DNA of 64,000 nt from Kribbella solani (GCF_014205295.1 NZ_JACHNF010000001.1:5208001-5272000); one strand, 5' to 3'. Counted from the stretch's first letter, positions 48,469-57,038 are shown. Numbers and translations: made by a program. The notes: generated by a model from the letters alone, not told the origin.

Positions 48469-49113
48469 TCAGCGGCGTTGGACTGCTTCTTCGGCTACCT
48501 CGACGAGTTCGCGGTCGGTTGCCTCGGTCTCGGCGTCATGGGCCGGCTCGAGCCGGTCATGCGCGATCAAGGACTGGATCGCGCGCAGTACCGCACTCGC
48601 CGCGGCACCCCAAGTGGACACGTACGAGAACTGCCACCACCACAGCGCCTCGACCACCCGGCCGTCCTCGTAGTGCGCGAGGCCGTGTACCAGGTCGGTC
48701 GCGATCGCGGTCAGGTCGTCGGAGAGCCGGTTCACCGTGATCTCCGGCGGCGCGGCGTACGGATCGAACACCTCGGCGTACTCGTCGAGGCCCTCGAACA
48801 GCACCGCCAACCGGGCCCGCATCGCGTCCAGATCCGGATCCGGACCGGCGTCGCTCTCGAACCGCTCCTCCGGCACGAAGTCCTCGAACGCGCCCAGCCG
48901 CCCGCCCGCGAGCAGCAACTGACTCACCTCGAGCAGCAGGTACGGCAGTGAGGCGAGGCCTTCGTCGACCCCGTCCTCGTCCGGCTGCGCGGCGATGTCG
49001 CGCACCGAGATCAGGAAGCTCCGGACCTGGTCGGCGATCTGCTCGGCGAACTCGGTCAGGTCCTCGGAGTCGGTGCCCAGCGCCCGCTCCGCAATATCGG
49101 TTGGTTCAGTCAT
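48469..49113 (-). CDS. DUF5063 domain-containing protein
   Basis: A 214-aa soluble, acidic, alpha-helical protein of unknown function. Typical stretches are LTEFAEQIADQVRSFLISVRDIA, YLLLEVSQLLLAGGRLG, ITVNRLSDDLTAIATDLVHGLAHYEDGRVVEALWWWQFSYVSTWG and the C-terminal AIQSLIAHDRL. The protein is conserved in actinobacteria directly after recR, as here, where its start codon lies 8 bp inside the recR gene. The tight coupling suggests a link to RecFOR-type repair, but no activity is known. ATG 49113 is chosen; the longer open frame reaches into recR. The 16-bp repeat array begins 4 bp after its stop. Confidence 0.88.
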   Translation of the reverse strand: MTEPTDIAERALGTDSEDLTEFAEQIADQVRSFLISVRDIAAQPDEDGVDEGLASLPYLLLEVSQLLLAGGRLGAFEDFVPEERFESDAGPDPDLDAMRARLAVLFEGLDEYAEVFDPYAAPPEITVNRLSDDLTAIATDLVHGLAHYEDGRVVEALWWWQFSYVSTWGAAASAVLRAIQSLIAHDRLEPAHDAETEATDRELVEVAEEAVQRR

Positions 49114-49705
49114 CGATCGATCGTCGCCCTTCAAACGCCCGTCCGAGTGTGACCTCGTCGGCGTACTCGAGGTCACCGCCTACAGGAAGTCCACTAGCCA
49201 ATCGGGTCACGCGCAAGCCCATGGGCCGGAGCAGGCGGCTCAGGTACGTCGCCGTCGCCTCGCCCTCGAGGTTCGGATCGGTGGCGAGAATGATCTCGGT
49301 CACCTCACCGCTGGCCAGCCGTTGCATCAGTTCCTTGATCCGCAGCTCGTCCGGCCCGATCCCCTCGATCGGCGAGATCGCCCCGCCGAGTACGTGGTAC
49401 CGGCCGCGGAACTCGCGCGTACGCTCGATCGCGACCACGTCCTTGGCCTCTTCGACCACGCAGATCAGCGCCAGGTCGCGGCGCGGGTCGCGGCAGATCC
49501 GGCACTGCGTCTCCTCCGAGACGTTGCCGCAGATCTCGCAGAACTTGACCTTCTCCTTGACCTGCACCAGCACGTGCGCGAGCCGCCGGACATCGGTCTC
49601 GTCCGCCGCGAGCAGATGGAACGCGATCCGCTGCGCCGACTTCGGTCCCACCCCGGGCAACCGCCCCAGCTCGTCGATGAGATCCTGAACGGCCCCCTCG
49701 TACAC
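49106..49705 (-). CDS. recR: Recombination mediator RecR
   Basis: A 199-aa DNA-binding repair protein that works with RecO/RecF to load RecA on gapped DNA. In order it shows the helix-hairpin-helix (LIDELGRLPGVGPKSAQRIAFHLL), the four-Cys zinc finger (CEICGNVSEETQCRICRDP) and the Toprim domain (ICVVEEAKDVVAIERT ... GDEL-like GPDELRIKEL; ATDPNLEGEATATYL). The C-terminal Walker-B-like part is LRPMGLRVTRLASGLPVGGDLEYADEVTLGRAF. GTG 49705 starts 1 nt after the ybaB stop, so the pair is coupled, and the gene overlaps DUF5063 by 8 bp. Confidence 0.97.
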   Translation of the reverse strand: MYEGAVQDLIDELGRLPGVGPKSAQRIAFHLLAADETDVRRLAHVLVQVKEKVKFCEICGNVSEETQCRICRDPRRDLALICVVEEAKDVVAIERTREFRGRYHVLGGAISPIEGIGPDELRIKELMQRLASGEVTEIILATDPNLEGEATATYLSRLLRPMGLRVTRLASGLPVGGDLEYADEVTLGRAFEGRRSIDD

Positions 49706-49706
49706 G

Positions 49707-50378
49707 TCAGCCCGGGTTCTGACCGGAGTCGCCGGCCCCACTCCCCGGGTTCACAAACCCGACCCCCCGACCAACCTGCCCGCCATCGTGAACCTCATCG
49801 CGCGGCTGGCCACCACCTGCGGTGCCGCTGCCCGATTTCCCAGCGTCACGGTCGCTCGACTCGTTCCCGCTGCCGGATTGCCCACCGTCACGGCCGTTCA
49901 GATCGTTGTCGCTGCCCGGCGCGTCCTCACCGCCTGACTCGACCGCCGGCGGCGTCGCGCTCGGCAGCCCGAACCCGGCCGGAGCCGAACCCCCGGCACC
50001 GAACCCGGCCGGCGCTCCGCCGCCGAACCCCGGGATGCCACCTTCGCCCCCGAACGCGCCACCCAGCCCACCGGCGAGCGGCCCCATCGCGGCGGCAGCA
50101 GCCTGCTTCGCGTTCTCGGAAGCGTCCCGCACCGCCGCCACGACCAGATCGGCCAGCGTCTCGGTGTCGTCCGGGTCCACCGCTTCCTTCTTGATCGTCA
50201 GGCTGAGCAACTCCCCAGTACCCGACACCAGCGCCGTCACCAGCCCACCGCCGGCCGACCCCTCGATCTCCTGCTCCTCGAGATCAGCCTGAGCTTCCAT
50301 CAGCTGGTTCTGCATCGCCTGCGCCTGCGCAAGCAGATTGGACATATCGAAGCCCCCAGCACCGCCACCGTCGAACAC
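49707..50378 (-). CDS. YbaB/EbfC nucleoid-associated protein with long Gly/Ser-rich tail
   Basis: The first about 100 residues are a standard YbaB/EbfC DNA-binding protein (SNLLAQAQAMQNQLMEAQADLEEQEIEGSAGGGLVTALVSGTGELLSLTIKKEAVDPDDTETLADLVVAAVRDA). The usual C-terminus (GPLAGGLGGAFGG) is then followed by about 110 further residues rich in Gly, Ser, Pro, Asp and Asn (GGGAPAGFGAGGSAPAGFG; SGSGNESSDRDAGKSGSGTAGG). Most family members are about 110 aa, so the protein is twice the normal size. The start could be GTG 50378 or ATG 50345; the latter matches the usual start before SNLLAQAQ. It lies between dnaX and recR as in most bacteria. Confidence 0.9.
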   Translation of the reverse strand: MFDGGGAGGFDMSNLLAQAQAMQNQLMEAQADLEEQEIEGSAGGGLVTALVSGTGELLSLTIKKEAVDPDDTETLADLVVAAVRDASENAKQAAAAAMGPLAGGLGGAFGGEGGIPGFGGGAPAGFGAGGSAPAGFGLPSATPPAVESGGEDAPGSDNDLNGRDGGQSGSGNESSDRDAGKSGSGTAGGGQPRDEVHDGGQVGRGVGFVNPGSGAGDSGQNPG

Positions 50379-50411
50379 CGCGATCTCCTCGTCCCAACCG
50401 CTCGAACCCAC

Positions 50412-50927
50412 CTACAGCCGGAACCACAACCCTAGCCGGTCCCCCCGACAACCCCACCAGCCCCCAGAAACCGACCGTTCTCCCCCAACTTATCCACAAC
50501 CCTGTGGATATCCCCATCCACACCAACCCCACCCCCTGTGCACCCCACCCCAAACTCCCCACACCCAACCCCGACCGCCTGTGGAAAACCGGCTCTTCTA
50601 TTGGCTGAGCCAGACCGTCAACGAAGCGACCGCGCCAGGCTCAGCCCTCGATCACCCTCGAAGGGGTTATCTGCTGCTGTGGTGGGTTCTCCACCGGTGT
50701 ACAAGTGGAGAACCCACCACAACGGTGGATAACCACTCTCCAGCACTACGGATTCATCGGCTGCCGCCTGCTGCGCTATCTCGCCTGCACGGTGGTCGGG
50801 CGGGTGCGGTGGATTCCGGCGGGTGCTCGTGGATCGGCAGCTCTGCTCCCAGGGCTAGCGGCGAGACCTCAAACCGAACCGCACGCGGCTGTAGGCGCCA
50901 GTCGATGCGGCCTCGCCCCCAGCGGAG
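50412..50927. other. Non-coding region between dnaX and ybaB with DnaA-box-like sites
   Basis: About 510 bp without a gene. TTATCCACA (50490-50498) is a perfect DnaA box. It is followed 4 bp later by TGTGGATAT (50503-50511) in inverted orientation, TGTGGAAAA (about 50580-50588) and GTGGATAA inside a GTGGATAACCAC palindrome (about 50725-50736). The left 170 bp is C-rich on the plus strand. A 17-bp hairpin lies at 50678-50721 and a GGCTGAGCC/GGCTCAGCC inverted repeat at about 50603-50646. The ybaB promoter is expected in the region near 50412. Confidence 0.55.
50678..50721. repeat. 17-bp inverted repeat (hairpin)
   Basis: The arms 50678-50694 and 50705-50721 are exact reverse complements around a 10-nt loop. 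The stem is only moderately GC-rich and no T-run follows, so it may be a structured RNA, a protein-binding site or a dnaX terminator far from the stop. Confidence 0.7.
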
Positions 50928-53900
50928 CTAGTTGGGCTCTTCGGTGATGATCTGTGCGCCGAGGGTCTCGCGAAGCAGGTCCGTGTGCGTCCGGAAGTCG
51001 TCTTCGAGCACGACGTCGTCTTCGCCGATCGAGGCAGCTTCCTCTTCCGGCGTCAGCGGTACGTCAGGCGCACGCGACACCACAGCCGCCTCCCGCGCCT
51101 GCTCAGCCGCGACCGCAGCCTCAGCCGCCCGCCGCTTACTCGCCGCTCGCGCCCGCCGATCCTCCGCCCCACCCCCAGCCGCAGCACCAGCTCCGGCCGC
51201 AGCACCGGCTCCGGTCGCGGACGCGGTGCCGGTCCCAGCTCGGGGCCCGGCCTGCTGAGCACCCTGCCGCCCATTCCCGCGCCCAGAACCCGTACTTCCC
51301 CCGTCTTCCCACGGATCAGGCTCCGGCGGCACGTCGTACTCAGAATCCGGCGGCTCCCGCAAATCAACCGCGGCCTCGGCCCGATCCCCCACACGCGCCG
51401 CACTACCAGTCGTCGGCGTCCCACCTGCACCCGCTGATCCACCCGCGGCATTCAAACCGCCATTTGTACCTGCGCCAGCACCCGCTCCGTACGAACCTGA
51501 GCCGCCTGCACCAGCACCATCTGCACCACCTGAGCCTGCAGCACCCGCGCCAGGAGCGCCTGCGGCGACGGCGTCATGCTCGCCTGAGAATGGAGAGTCT
51601 GCGCCCGGTACGCCTCGGCCGGCGGCGGTTCCGTCCGCGGCAGCACCCGGAGCTCCATGGGTTTGGCTGCCGAGGCCTTGCGCTCCCGATGCTTGGCCGC
51701 CGGAGTGATCGGCAGAACTCCCGCCGTGCGGACCACCCGACACCGGAGCATCAGGTACTGGGCCACCCGCGTGCGGACCGCCCGGGGCTGAACCGTCGAA
51801 CTGTGGATTGCCGGACTGCGAACCGCCAGACAGCGGACCGTCGGGCGCTTGGCCGCCGGACTGCGAACTACCGGACGTCACACCATCAGATGCCGCGTTG
51901 TCAGATCCTGGACCGCCGGATTGCGCGGTCCCGGATCGCGAACCGTCGGCAGCCGGGGCGCCGGCCCCTCCATGGCCGGGCATCGAAGCGCCAGGCTGCA
52001 AGCCGCCGGGCGCTGGCGTGCCGTGCGGGGCGTCGGGCCCTGAGGTGTTGGACTGTGGGGCGCCTGACACCGGGGTGTCGGAGTGCTGACCGCCAGGTGG
52101 TCGGCTGTCGGGCTGCTGACCGCCGGGTGCCGGGAGATTGGACTGTGGGCCGCTGAAAGTCGCAGGGCCGGAGTGGGGATCGGGTGTGGTGGGGGCGCCG
52201 GAGTGGGGGGTGTTGAGTTGGGGGCCGGGGCGGTTGGTAGGGGTGCCGCCGGTGCCTGGGTCGGTGGAGGGGTCTACTACTGCTTCCACCCGGCGGTTGA
52301 CGCCGATGGTGTCGATCATGGCCTGGCGGAGGATTTCGTCGCTGCCGGAGCGGGCGAAGCTCTCGCGGGCGCCGGCGTTGCCCAGGCCCAGCGTCAGGGT
52401 GTGGTCGTCGATCGCGATCACCTGAGCGTGCTGACTCAGCACGATCCAGGCGAAACGGCGCTTCGCCTTCACTGCTTCCAGTACCTCGGGCCAAAGCCGT
52501 CGAATGTCAGCCAAGCCAACAGGTCCACCGGACGCCGACCCCCCACCTGCACCGCCCGCACCGCCCGCACCGCCCGGAGCAGCCTGCGCCGCCGGAGCGG
52601 GTTGGGCGTACGCGTCGGATTGCGCGTGCGAGGTGGATTGCGCGTACGGATCGGGGTGCGCGGGCGAGCTGGACTGAGCACCCGAACCGGGCTGTGCTGC
52701 TGACGGCTCATCACCCCAAGAGCCCGTCCGCGCTCCAGCAGGTGCGCCACTGCTCGCAGATGCGGCACCGGAGCCTGGAGCGTCACGAGCCGTACGACCT
52801 GCCGCCGGACCGGTCGATGCGCTGCCGGCGGATGCGCTCCCGGCAGATGCACTGCCGGTGGACGCACTGCCAGTGGACGCACTGCCAGTGGATGCGCTGC
52901 CGGTGGTTGTGGTGTCTGCAGGTGCGTCGCCTGCCGGGCCGCCGTGGGCAGGCGAACCGGCGCTAGGCCCCGCCACCTGCCCACCGCCCACTGGTGACCC
53001 CGCGTTCTGCGAGGTGCCGGCTCCGGCGGGGGGTCCCGTGGGGGTGCCGATGGTTAGGCGGCGTTCGAGGCGGTCGAGGCGGGCTTGGATGCCGTTGGTG
53101 GAGTCGTCGGCGCCGGGGAGGAGGACCTTGGAGCAGATGAGTTCGAGTTGCAGGCGGGGAGCGGTCGCGCCGCGCATTTCCAGCAGGCCGGCCGCGACGA
53201 TGTCGGCGGCTCGGGTGAGTTCGGCGGAGCCGATGCCCGCGGCCTGGGTCTGGAGGCGCTCGGCCTGGTCCTCGGCGGCCTCGATCAGGCCGGAGGTGAT
53301 CGCGGTCGGTACGGCGGACAGTACGACCAGGTCGCGCAGCCGGCGAAGCAGGTCCTCGGCGAACCGCTTCGGGTCCTGGCCGGTCTCGATCACCTTCTCG
53401 ATCGTCTGGAAGACCGCCGCGCTGTCATGCGCCGCGAACCCGTCCACACACGCGTCGAGCAGCGAGTCCGGCGTGAAGCCGAGCAGCGCGACGGCAAGCT
53501 CGTACGTGACGCCGGCCGGCCCCGCACCGCCGATCAGCTGGTCGAGCACGCTCAGCGAATCGCGGACCGATCCGGCACCGGCGCGTACGACCAGCGGCAG
53601 CGCGGCCGCCTCGATCGAGACGCCCTCGGACTCGCACAGTCGCGCCATGTAGTCGCCGAGCACCTTCGGCGGCACCAGCCGGAACGGGTAGTGGTGCGTA
53701 CGGGACCGGATGGTGCCGATCACCTTGTCGGGTTCGGTGGTCGCGAAGATGAACTTGAGGTGCGGCGGCGGCTCCTCGACCAGCTTCAGCAGGGCGTTGA
53801 AGCCCTGCGTGGTGACCATGTGCGCCTCGTCGATGATGTAGATCTTGTACCGGCTCTCGACCGGCGCGAAGAACGCCCGCTCGCGCAGGTCACGGGCGTC

Positions 53901-54215
53901 GTCGACACCACCGTGCGACGCCGCGTCGATCTCGATCACGTCGATGCTGCCGGGCCCGCCGCGGGCCAGGTCGGTGCACGATTTGCACACCCCGCACGGC
54001 TCGGCGATCGGGCCCTTCTCGCAGTTGATCGCCCGGGCCAGGATGCGCGCGCTGGTGGTTTTCCCACAGCCGCGTGGCCCGGAGAACAGGTAGGCGTGAT
54101 TCACCCGGTTGTTGCTCAACGCGTTCCGCAGCGGACCGGTGACATGGTCCTGCCCGATCACTTCCGCGAACGTCTCCGGGCGGTATCGGCGGTACAAGGC
54201 AAGGGGCGCTTCCAC
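50928..54215 (-). CDS. dnaX: DNA polymerase III subunits gamma/tau, with very long low-complexity tail
   Basis: A 1095-aa clamp-loader ATPase; relatives are usually 600-800 aa. Residues 1-370 are the AAA+ part: YRRYRPETFAEVIGQDHV, Walker A GPRGCGKTT (about 45-53), the zinc site CEKGPIAEPCGVCKSC, Walker B IYIIDEAHM and the sensor TEPDKV. Residues 380-550 are a Gly/Ser/Ala/Thr-rich linker including repeated GSAST. Residues about 560-650 (ADIRRLWPEVLEAVKAKRRFAWIVLSQHAQV) are the tau-type domain. Residues 650-1000 are Gly/Ser/Pro-rich again, and the conserved acidic end (SIGEDDVVLEDDFRTHTDLLRETLGAQ) follows. GTG 54215 is the start. It is essential for chromosome replication. Confidence 0.95.
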   Translation of the reverse strand: MEAPLALYRRYRPETFAEVIGQDHVTGPLRNALSNNRVNHAYLFSGPRGCGKTTSARILARAINCEKGPIAEPCGVCKSCTDLARGGPGSIDVIEIDAASHGGVDDARDLRERAFFAPVESRYKIYIIDEAHMVTTQGFNALLKLVEEPPPHLKFIFATTEPDKVIGTIRSRTHHYPFRLVPPKVLGDYMARLCESEGVSIEAAALPLVVRAGAGSVRDSLSVLDQLIGGAGPAGVTYELAVALLGFTPDSLLDACVDGFAAHDSAAVFQTIEKVIETGQDPKRFAEDLLRRLRDLVVLSAVPTAITSGLIEAAEDQAERLQTQAAGIGSAELTRAADIVAAGLLEMRGATAPRLQLELICSKVLLPGADDSTNGIQARLDRLERRLTIGTPTGPPAGAGTSQNAGSPVGGGQVAGPSAGSPAHGGPAGDAPADTTTTGSASTGSASTGSASTGSASAGSASAGSASTGPAAGRTARDAPGSGAASASSGAPAGARTGSWGDEPSAAQPGSGAQSSSPAHPDPYAQSTSHAQSDAYAQPAPAAQAAPGGAGGAGGAGGGSASGGPVGLADIRRLWPEVLEAVKAKRRFAWIVLSQHAQVIAIDDHTLTLGLGNAGARESFARSGSDEILRQAMIDTIGVNRRVEAVVDPSTDPGTGGTPTNRPGPQLNTPHSGAPTTPDPHSGPATFSGPQSNLPAPGGQQPDSRPPGGQHSDTPVSGAPQSNTSGPDAPHGTPAPGGLQPGASMPGHGGAGAPAADGSRSGTAQSGGPGSDNAASDGVTSGSSQSGGQAPDGPLSGGSQSGNPQFDGSAPGGPHAGGPVPDAPVSGGPHGGSSADHSGGQASGAQGLGSQTHGAPGAAADGTAAGRGVPGADSPFSGEHDAVAAGAPGAGAAGSGGADGAGAGGSGSYGAGAGAGTNGGLNAAGGSAGAGGTPTTGSAARVGDRAEAAVDLREPPDSEYDVPPEPDPWEDGGSTGSGRGNGRQGAQQAGPRAGTGTASATGAGAAAGAGAAAGGGAEDRRARAASKRRAAEAAVAAEQAREAAVVSRAPDVPLTPEEEAASIGEDDVVLEDDFRTHTDLLRETLGAQIITEEPN

Positions 54216-54285
54216 CCGGCAACCCTAGCGCCGCCCGCCGACAAATCGCCGCCCGCGCCCGGGAGCAGGCAGTTTCGACACCAGG

Positions 54286-55230
54286 GTGAGACGGGTGACG
54301 GCCGGCGGCGGGCGGCTGACCTGGCCGGCTCAGCCGAAGGTCGGCGTGCAGGCGGTGATCACCCGGGCGCGCGAGGTGCTGCCCGCCGACGAGCGGGTGC
54401 TGACGGTCTACCTGATCGGCAGCTACGCGACCGGCGCGGCGGATCGGTTCAGCGACGTCGACGTACACCTCGTGGTCACCGACGACAGCACAGACTGGCA
54501 CGAAGAGCATTGGGCCGACGTACTACACCAGCTCACCGGACCGACCGTACTCGCGGACCGCCTGCCCGGGATGATCGGCGGCCTCGGAATCACGCCGGAC
54601 TGGCTGCACGTCGATCTGATCGTGCATCCGCTGGCGTCGTTCGACCGGTTCCAGTACGACGGTGTGCAGGTGCTGTTCGACCGGGACGCGACGCTGTTCC
54701 CCGAGGGTGATATCGCGCCGAAAGGCGGTCAGCCCGACGAGCCGTACTGGCCGGCCAGTACGGTCCTATTTCAGGTGGTAGTTGGCGAACCGGGTCCGCA
54801 GGTCCTTCTTCGAGAACTTGCCCACCGACGTTTTCGGTACCTCGTCGATGAACTCGACCGCGTCCGGCAGCCACCATTTCGCCACCAGCGGACGCAGGTA
54901 GTCGAGGATGTCTTCTCCGGTCGCCGTCGAGCCTTCCTGGAGCACGATGCACGCGAGCGGCCGCTCGTCCCAGCGCGGATGCGGTACGCCGATGACCGCC
55001 GCCTCCTTGACTGCGGGATGCGCCATCAACAGGTTCTCCAACTCGACCGAGCTGATCCACTCGCCGCCGGACTTCACCAGATCCTTGGTCCGGTCAACGA
55101 TTCGCACCGATCCGTACTGATCGATCGCCGCCACGTCGCCGGTCTTCATCCAGCCGTCCTCGGTGTTCAGCTGCGCGCCGTCGTCGGGACGGTAGTACTC
55201 GGCCGCGATCCACGCGCCCCGGACCTGTAG
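54286..55230 (+). pseudogene. Nucleotidyltransferase-domain gene, 3' part apparently lost
   Basis: The first about 160 codons encode a MNT/Pol-beta-type nucleotidyltransferase: VYLIGSYATGAADRFSDVDVHLVV carries the GSx10DxD active site, and WLHVDLIVHP supplies the third Asp. The protein reads naturally up to about EPYWPASTVLF (base 54770). From there on it runs antisense to the 3' end of the acyl-CoA ligase gene and looks like shadow sequence (Arg/Gln/Val-rich, no family features) until the stop at 55230. The most likely history is loss of the 3' half with the junction near 54766. The shortened protein could still fold. GTG 54295 is an alternative start. Confidence 0.6.
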
Positions 55231-56391
55231 CTCACCGGTCGCCTCGTCGTCCCACGGCAATGGCGTGATCGATCCGGGCTCGACGATGCGCACCTCCACG
55301 CCAGGCAGCGACAGACCGGCGCGGGCCCGCAGGTGCGCCTGCTCCTCCTCGGGAAGTCCCTTGCTTCGCGTAGGTACGTGGGATGCCGTCGCGACCGGGC
55401 TCGTCTCAGTCATCCCCCATGCCTGCAGGATCGGCCGGCCGAGCTTGAGCCGGAACGCCTCCGACAACGCTTCCGGTACGGCCGAACCGCCGCAGGGGAT
55501 GCGCCTCAGCTTCGGCAGCTCGACACCGTCCAGCAGCGGCAGCAAACCCTGCCAGATCGTCGGCACACCGGCCGACAGCGTGACCTCTTGTTCTTGAAGC
55601 AGCTTGAGGATGCCCGCCGGACTCATGTCCGGTCCAGGGAACACCAGCGACGCCCCGGCCATCGGCGCCGCGTGCGCCAGACCCCAGGCGTTCGCGTGGA
55701 ACATCGGCACCACCGGCATCACGGTGTCCGTCTCGGCAAGTCCGATTCCCGAGTTCGTCAGTACGCCGATGGAGTGCAGCCACGTGGAACGGTGTGAGTA
55801 CACGACGCCTTTCGGATTGCCCGTCGTACCGCTCGTGTAACACATCGCGGCCGCCTGGTTCTCGTCCTCGACGTGGAACTCGACCGGCGCGGCGGCGGCC
55901 AGCAGCTCCTCGTAGTCGTGGAACCGCGGATCGTCCGGCACCTCCGCCCCCGGAGCTCCGGCCGGCAGATCGTCCATCACGACGACATGCCGCACCTGTG
56001 GAAGCCGCTCGAGCAGTGGCAGGAACAGCCCGAGCAGTGACCGGTCGACGAACACGACCTCGTCCTCGGCGTGGTTCGCGATGTACACGACCTGGTCGGG
56101 GAAGAGTCTGATGTTCAGCGTGTGCAGGACACGCCCGGTGCAGGGCGCGGCGAAGTACAGCTCGAGGTGGCGGCCCGAGTTCCACGCGAAGGTGGCGACC
56201 CGTCCGTCCGCGCTGATCCCTAGTGTGTCGAGTACACCGCCCAGGCGTCTGGTGCGGTCGGCCCACTCGCCGTACGTCAGCGTGATCGGCGCCGGACCGC
56301 CCGTATGGACGGTCTTGTCCGGGTAGAACTGCTCCGCCCGGCGGAAGATCGTGTCCAGCGACAACTGGTAGTCCTGCATCAGACCCTTCAT
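54766..56391 (-). CDS. AMP-dependent acyl-CoA synthetase (fatty-acid--CoA ligase)
   Basis: An adenylate-forming ligase of about 541 aa that activates a medium- or long-chain acid with ATP and CoA. The phosphate loop is CYTSGTTGNPKGVVYSH. Next come PMFHANAWGLAHAAPMAGASLVFPG, QAWGMTETSPV (A5) and EDGWMKTGDVAAIDQYGSVRIVDR (A7/A8 with catalytic Asp). SGGEWISSVELENLL and SVGKFSKKDLR supply the A10 lysine. It is closest in pattern to FadD-type medium/long-chain ligases; the exact acid is unknown. The start is uncertain among ATG 56391, 56379 and upstream codons. It is divergent from the MarR/SRPBCC pair, with about 160 bp between the starts. Confidence 0.93.
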   Translation of the reverse strand: MKGLMQDYQLSLDTIFRRAEQFYPDKTVHTGGPAPITLTYGEWADRTRRLGGVLDTLGISADGRVATFAWNSGRHLELYFAAPCTGRVLHTLNIRLFPDQVVYIANHAEDEVVFVDRSLLGLFLPLLERLPQVRHVVVMDDLPAGAPGAEVPDDPRFHDYEELLAAAAPVEFHVEDENQAAAMCYTSGTTGNPKGVVYSHRSTWLHSIGVLTNSGIGLAETDTVMPVVPMFHANAWGLAHAAPMAGASLVFPGPDMSPAGILKLLQEQEVTLSAGVPTIWQGLLPLLDGVELPKLRRIPCGGSAVPEALSEAFRLKLGRPILQAWGMTETSPVATASHVPTRSKGLPEEEQAHLRARAGLSLPGVEVRIVEPGSITPLPWDDEATGELQVRGAWIAAEYYRPDDGAQLNTEDGWMKTGDVAAIDQYGSVRIVDRTKDLVKSGGEWISSVELENLLMAHPAVKEAAVIGVPHPRWDERPLACIVLQEGSTATGEDILDYLRPLVAKWWLPDAVEFIDEVPKTSVGKFSKKDLRTRFANYHLK

Positions 56392-56553
56392 GCACTCACT
56401 GTGCCAGCCGCGCATCACCTTGGCCATGACCGCAACCGGACTTTCTCCGGCCCTCATCCGGAACTTTGCCTGCCCAGAGGCCGTGAGCAACTACCTCGAG
56501 CCGATTCGCGTCCGATACATGCCATGACATACGTGTCGTGTAACATATTTGCC

Positions 56554-57036
56554 ATGAAGATCGTCGAGGAGCTTCGCTACCTCGTGCTGGCGATTCAGCG
56601 CGAGGGCAATCGGGCGCTGGCCGCGGAGCTGCGCCCGCTCGGCATCACGCCTTCCCAGGCAGAGGTTCTGCGGGTGCTGAAGGACCACGGACCGATGACG
56701 CTGAACGCGCTCGGCGGGCTGCTGGTCTGCGAGACCGGCAACAGTCCCAGCCGGCTGGTCGACCGGCTGGTCGCGCAAGGTCTGGTGAAGCGCGGGATCG
56801 ATCCGGTCGACCGGCGGTACCTGACACTCAGCCTGACTCCGTCCGGCCGGGCCCTGCACCGCCGCATCATCACCGCGGAGAACCGGCTGCACCGAACCAT
56901 GCACGACCTCGTCGCCGGTCAGCCGCTCGACGCGACGATCAGCACCCTCCGCACGCTCGCCGGCGCGTTCCCCGCCGGCGCCGCGCTGGCCCGCCGCCGC
57001 GGCCCCGAGCTCGCCCACCTCGCCCAGGAGAGATAG
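56554..57036 (+). CDS. MarR-family regulator
   Basis: A 160-aa winged-helix regulator. PLGITPSQAEVLRVLKDHGPMTLNALGGLL is helix 2 to the recognition region, and NSPSRLVDRLVAQGLVKRGIDPVDRRYLTLSLTPSG is the recognition helix and the DxR wing diagnostic of MarR. The upstream sequence ATGACATACGTGTCGT (about 56523-56538) is an imperfect palindrome placed where autoregulators usually bind. It is divergent from the acyl-CoA ligase gene and 2 nt before the SRPBCC gene, so it may control both. The frame is open upstream to 56305, but ATG 56554 fits the family start. Confidence 0.93.
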   Translation: MKIVEELRYLVLAIQREGNRALAAELRPLGITPSQAEVLRVLKDHGPMTLNALGGLLVCETGNSPSRLVDRLVAQGLVKRGIDPVDRRYLTLSLTPSGRALHRRIITAENRLHRTMHDLVAGQPLDATISTLRTLAGAFPAGAALARRRGPELAHLAQER

Positions 57037-57038
57037 CC

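Noticed and set aside
50490..50736. Chromosomal replication origin
   Set aside because: Only four DnaA-like boxes and no dnaA or dnaN nearby; oriC in actinobacteria normally lies between dnaA and dnaN with many more boxes.
50338..50931. Possible plus-strand gene in the dnaX-ybaB gap
   Set aside because: Pro/His/Thr-rich sequence without a ribosome-binding site, composed of the C-rich stretch and DnaA-like boxes.
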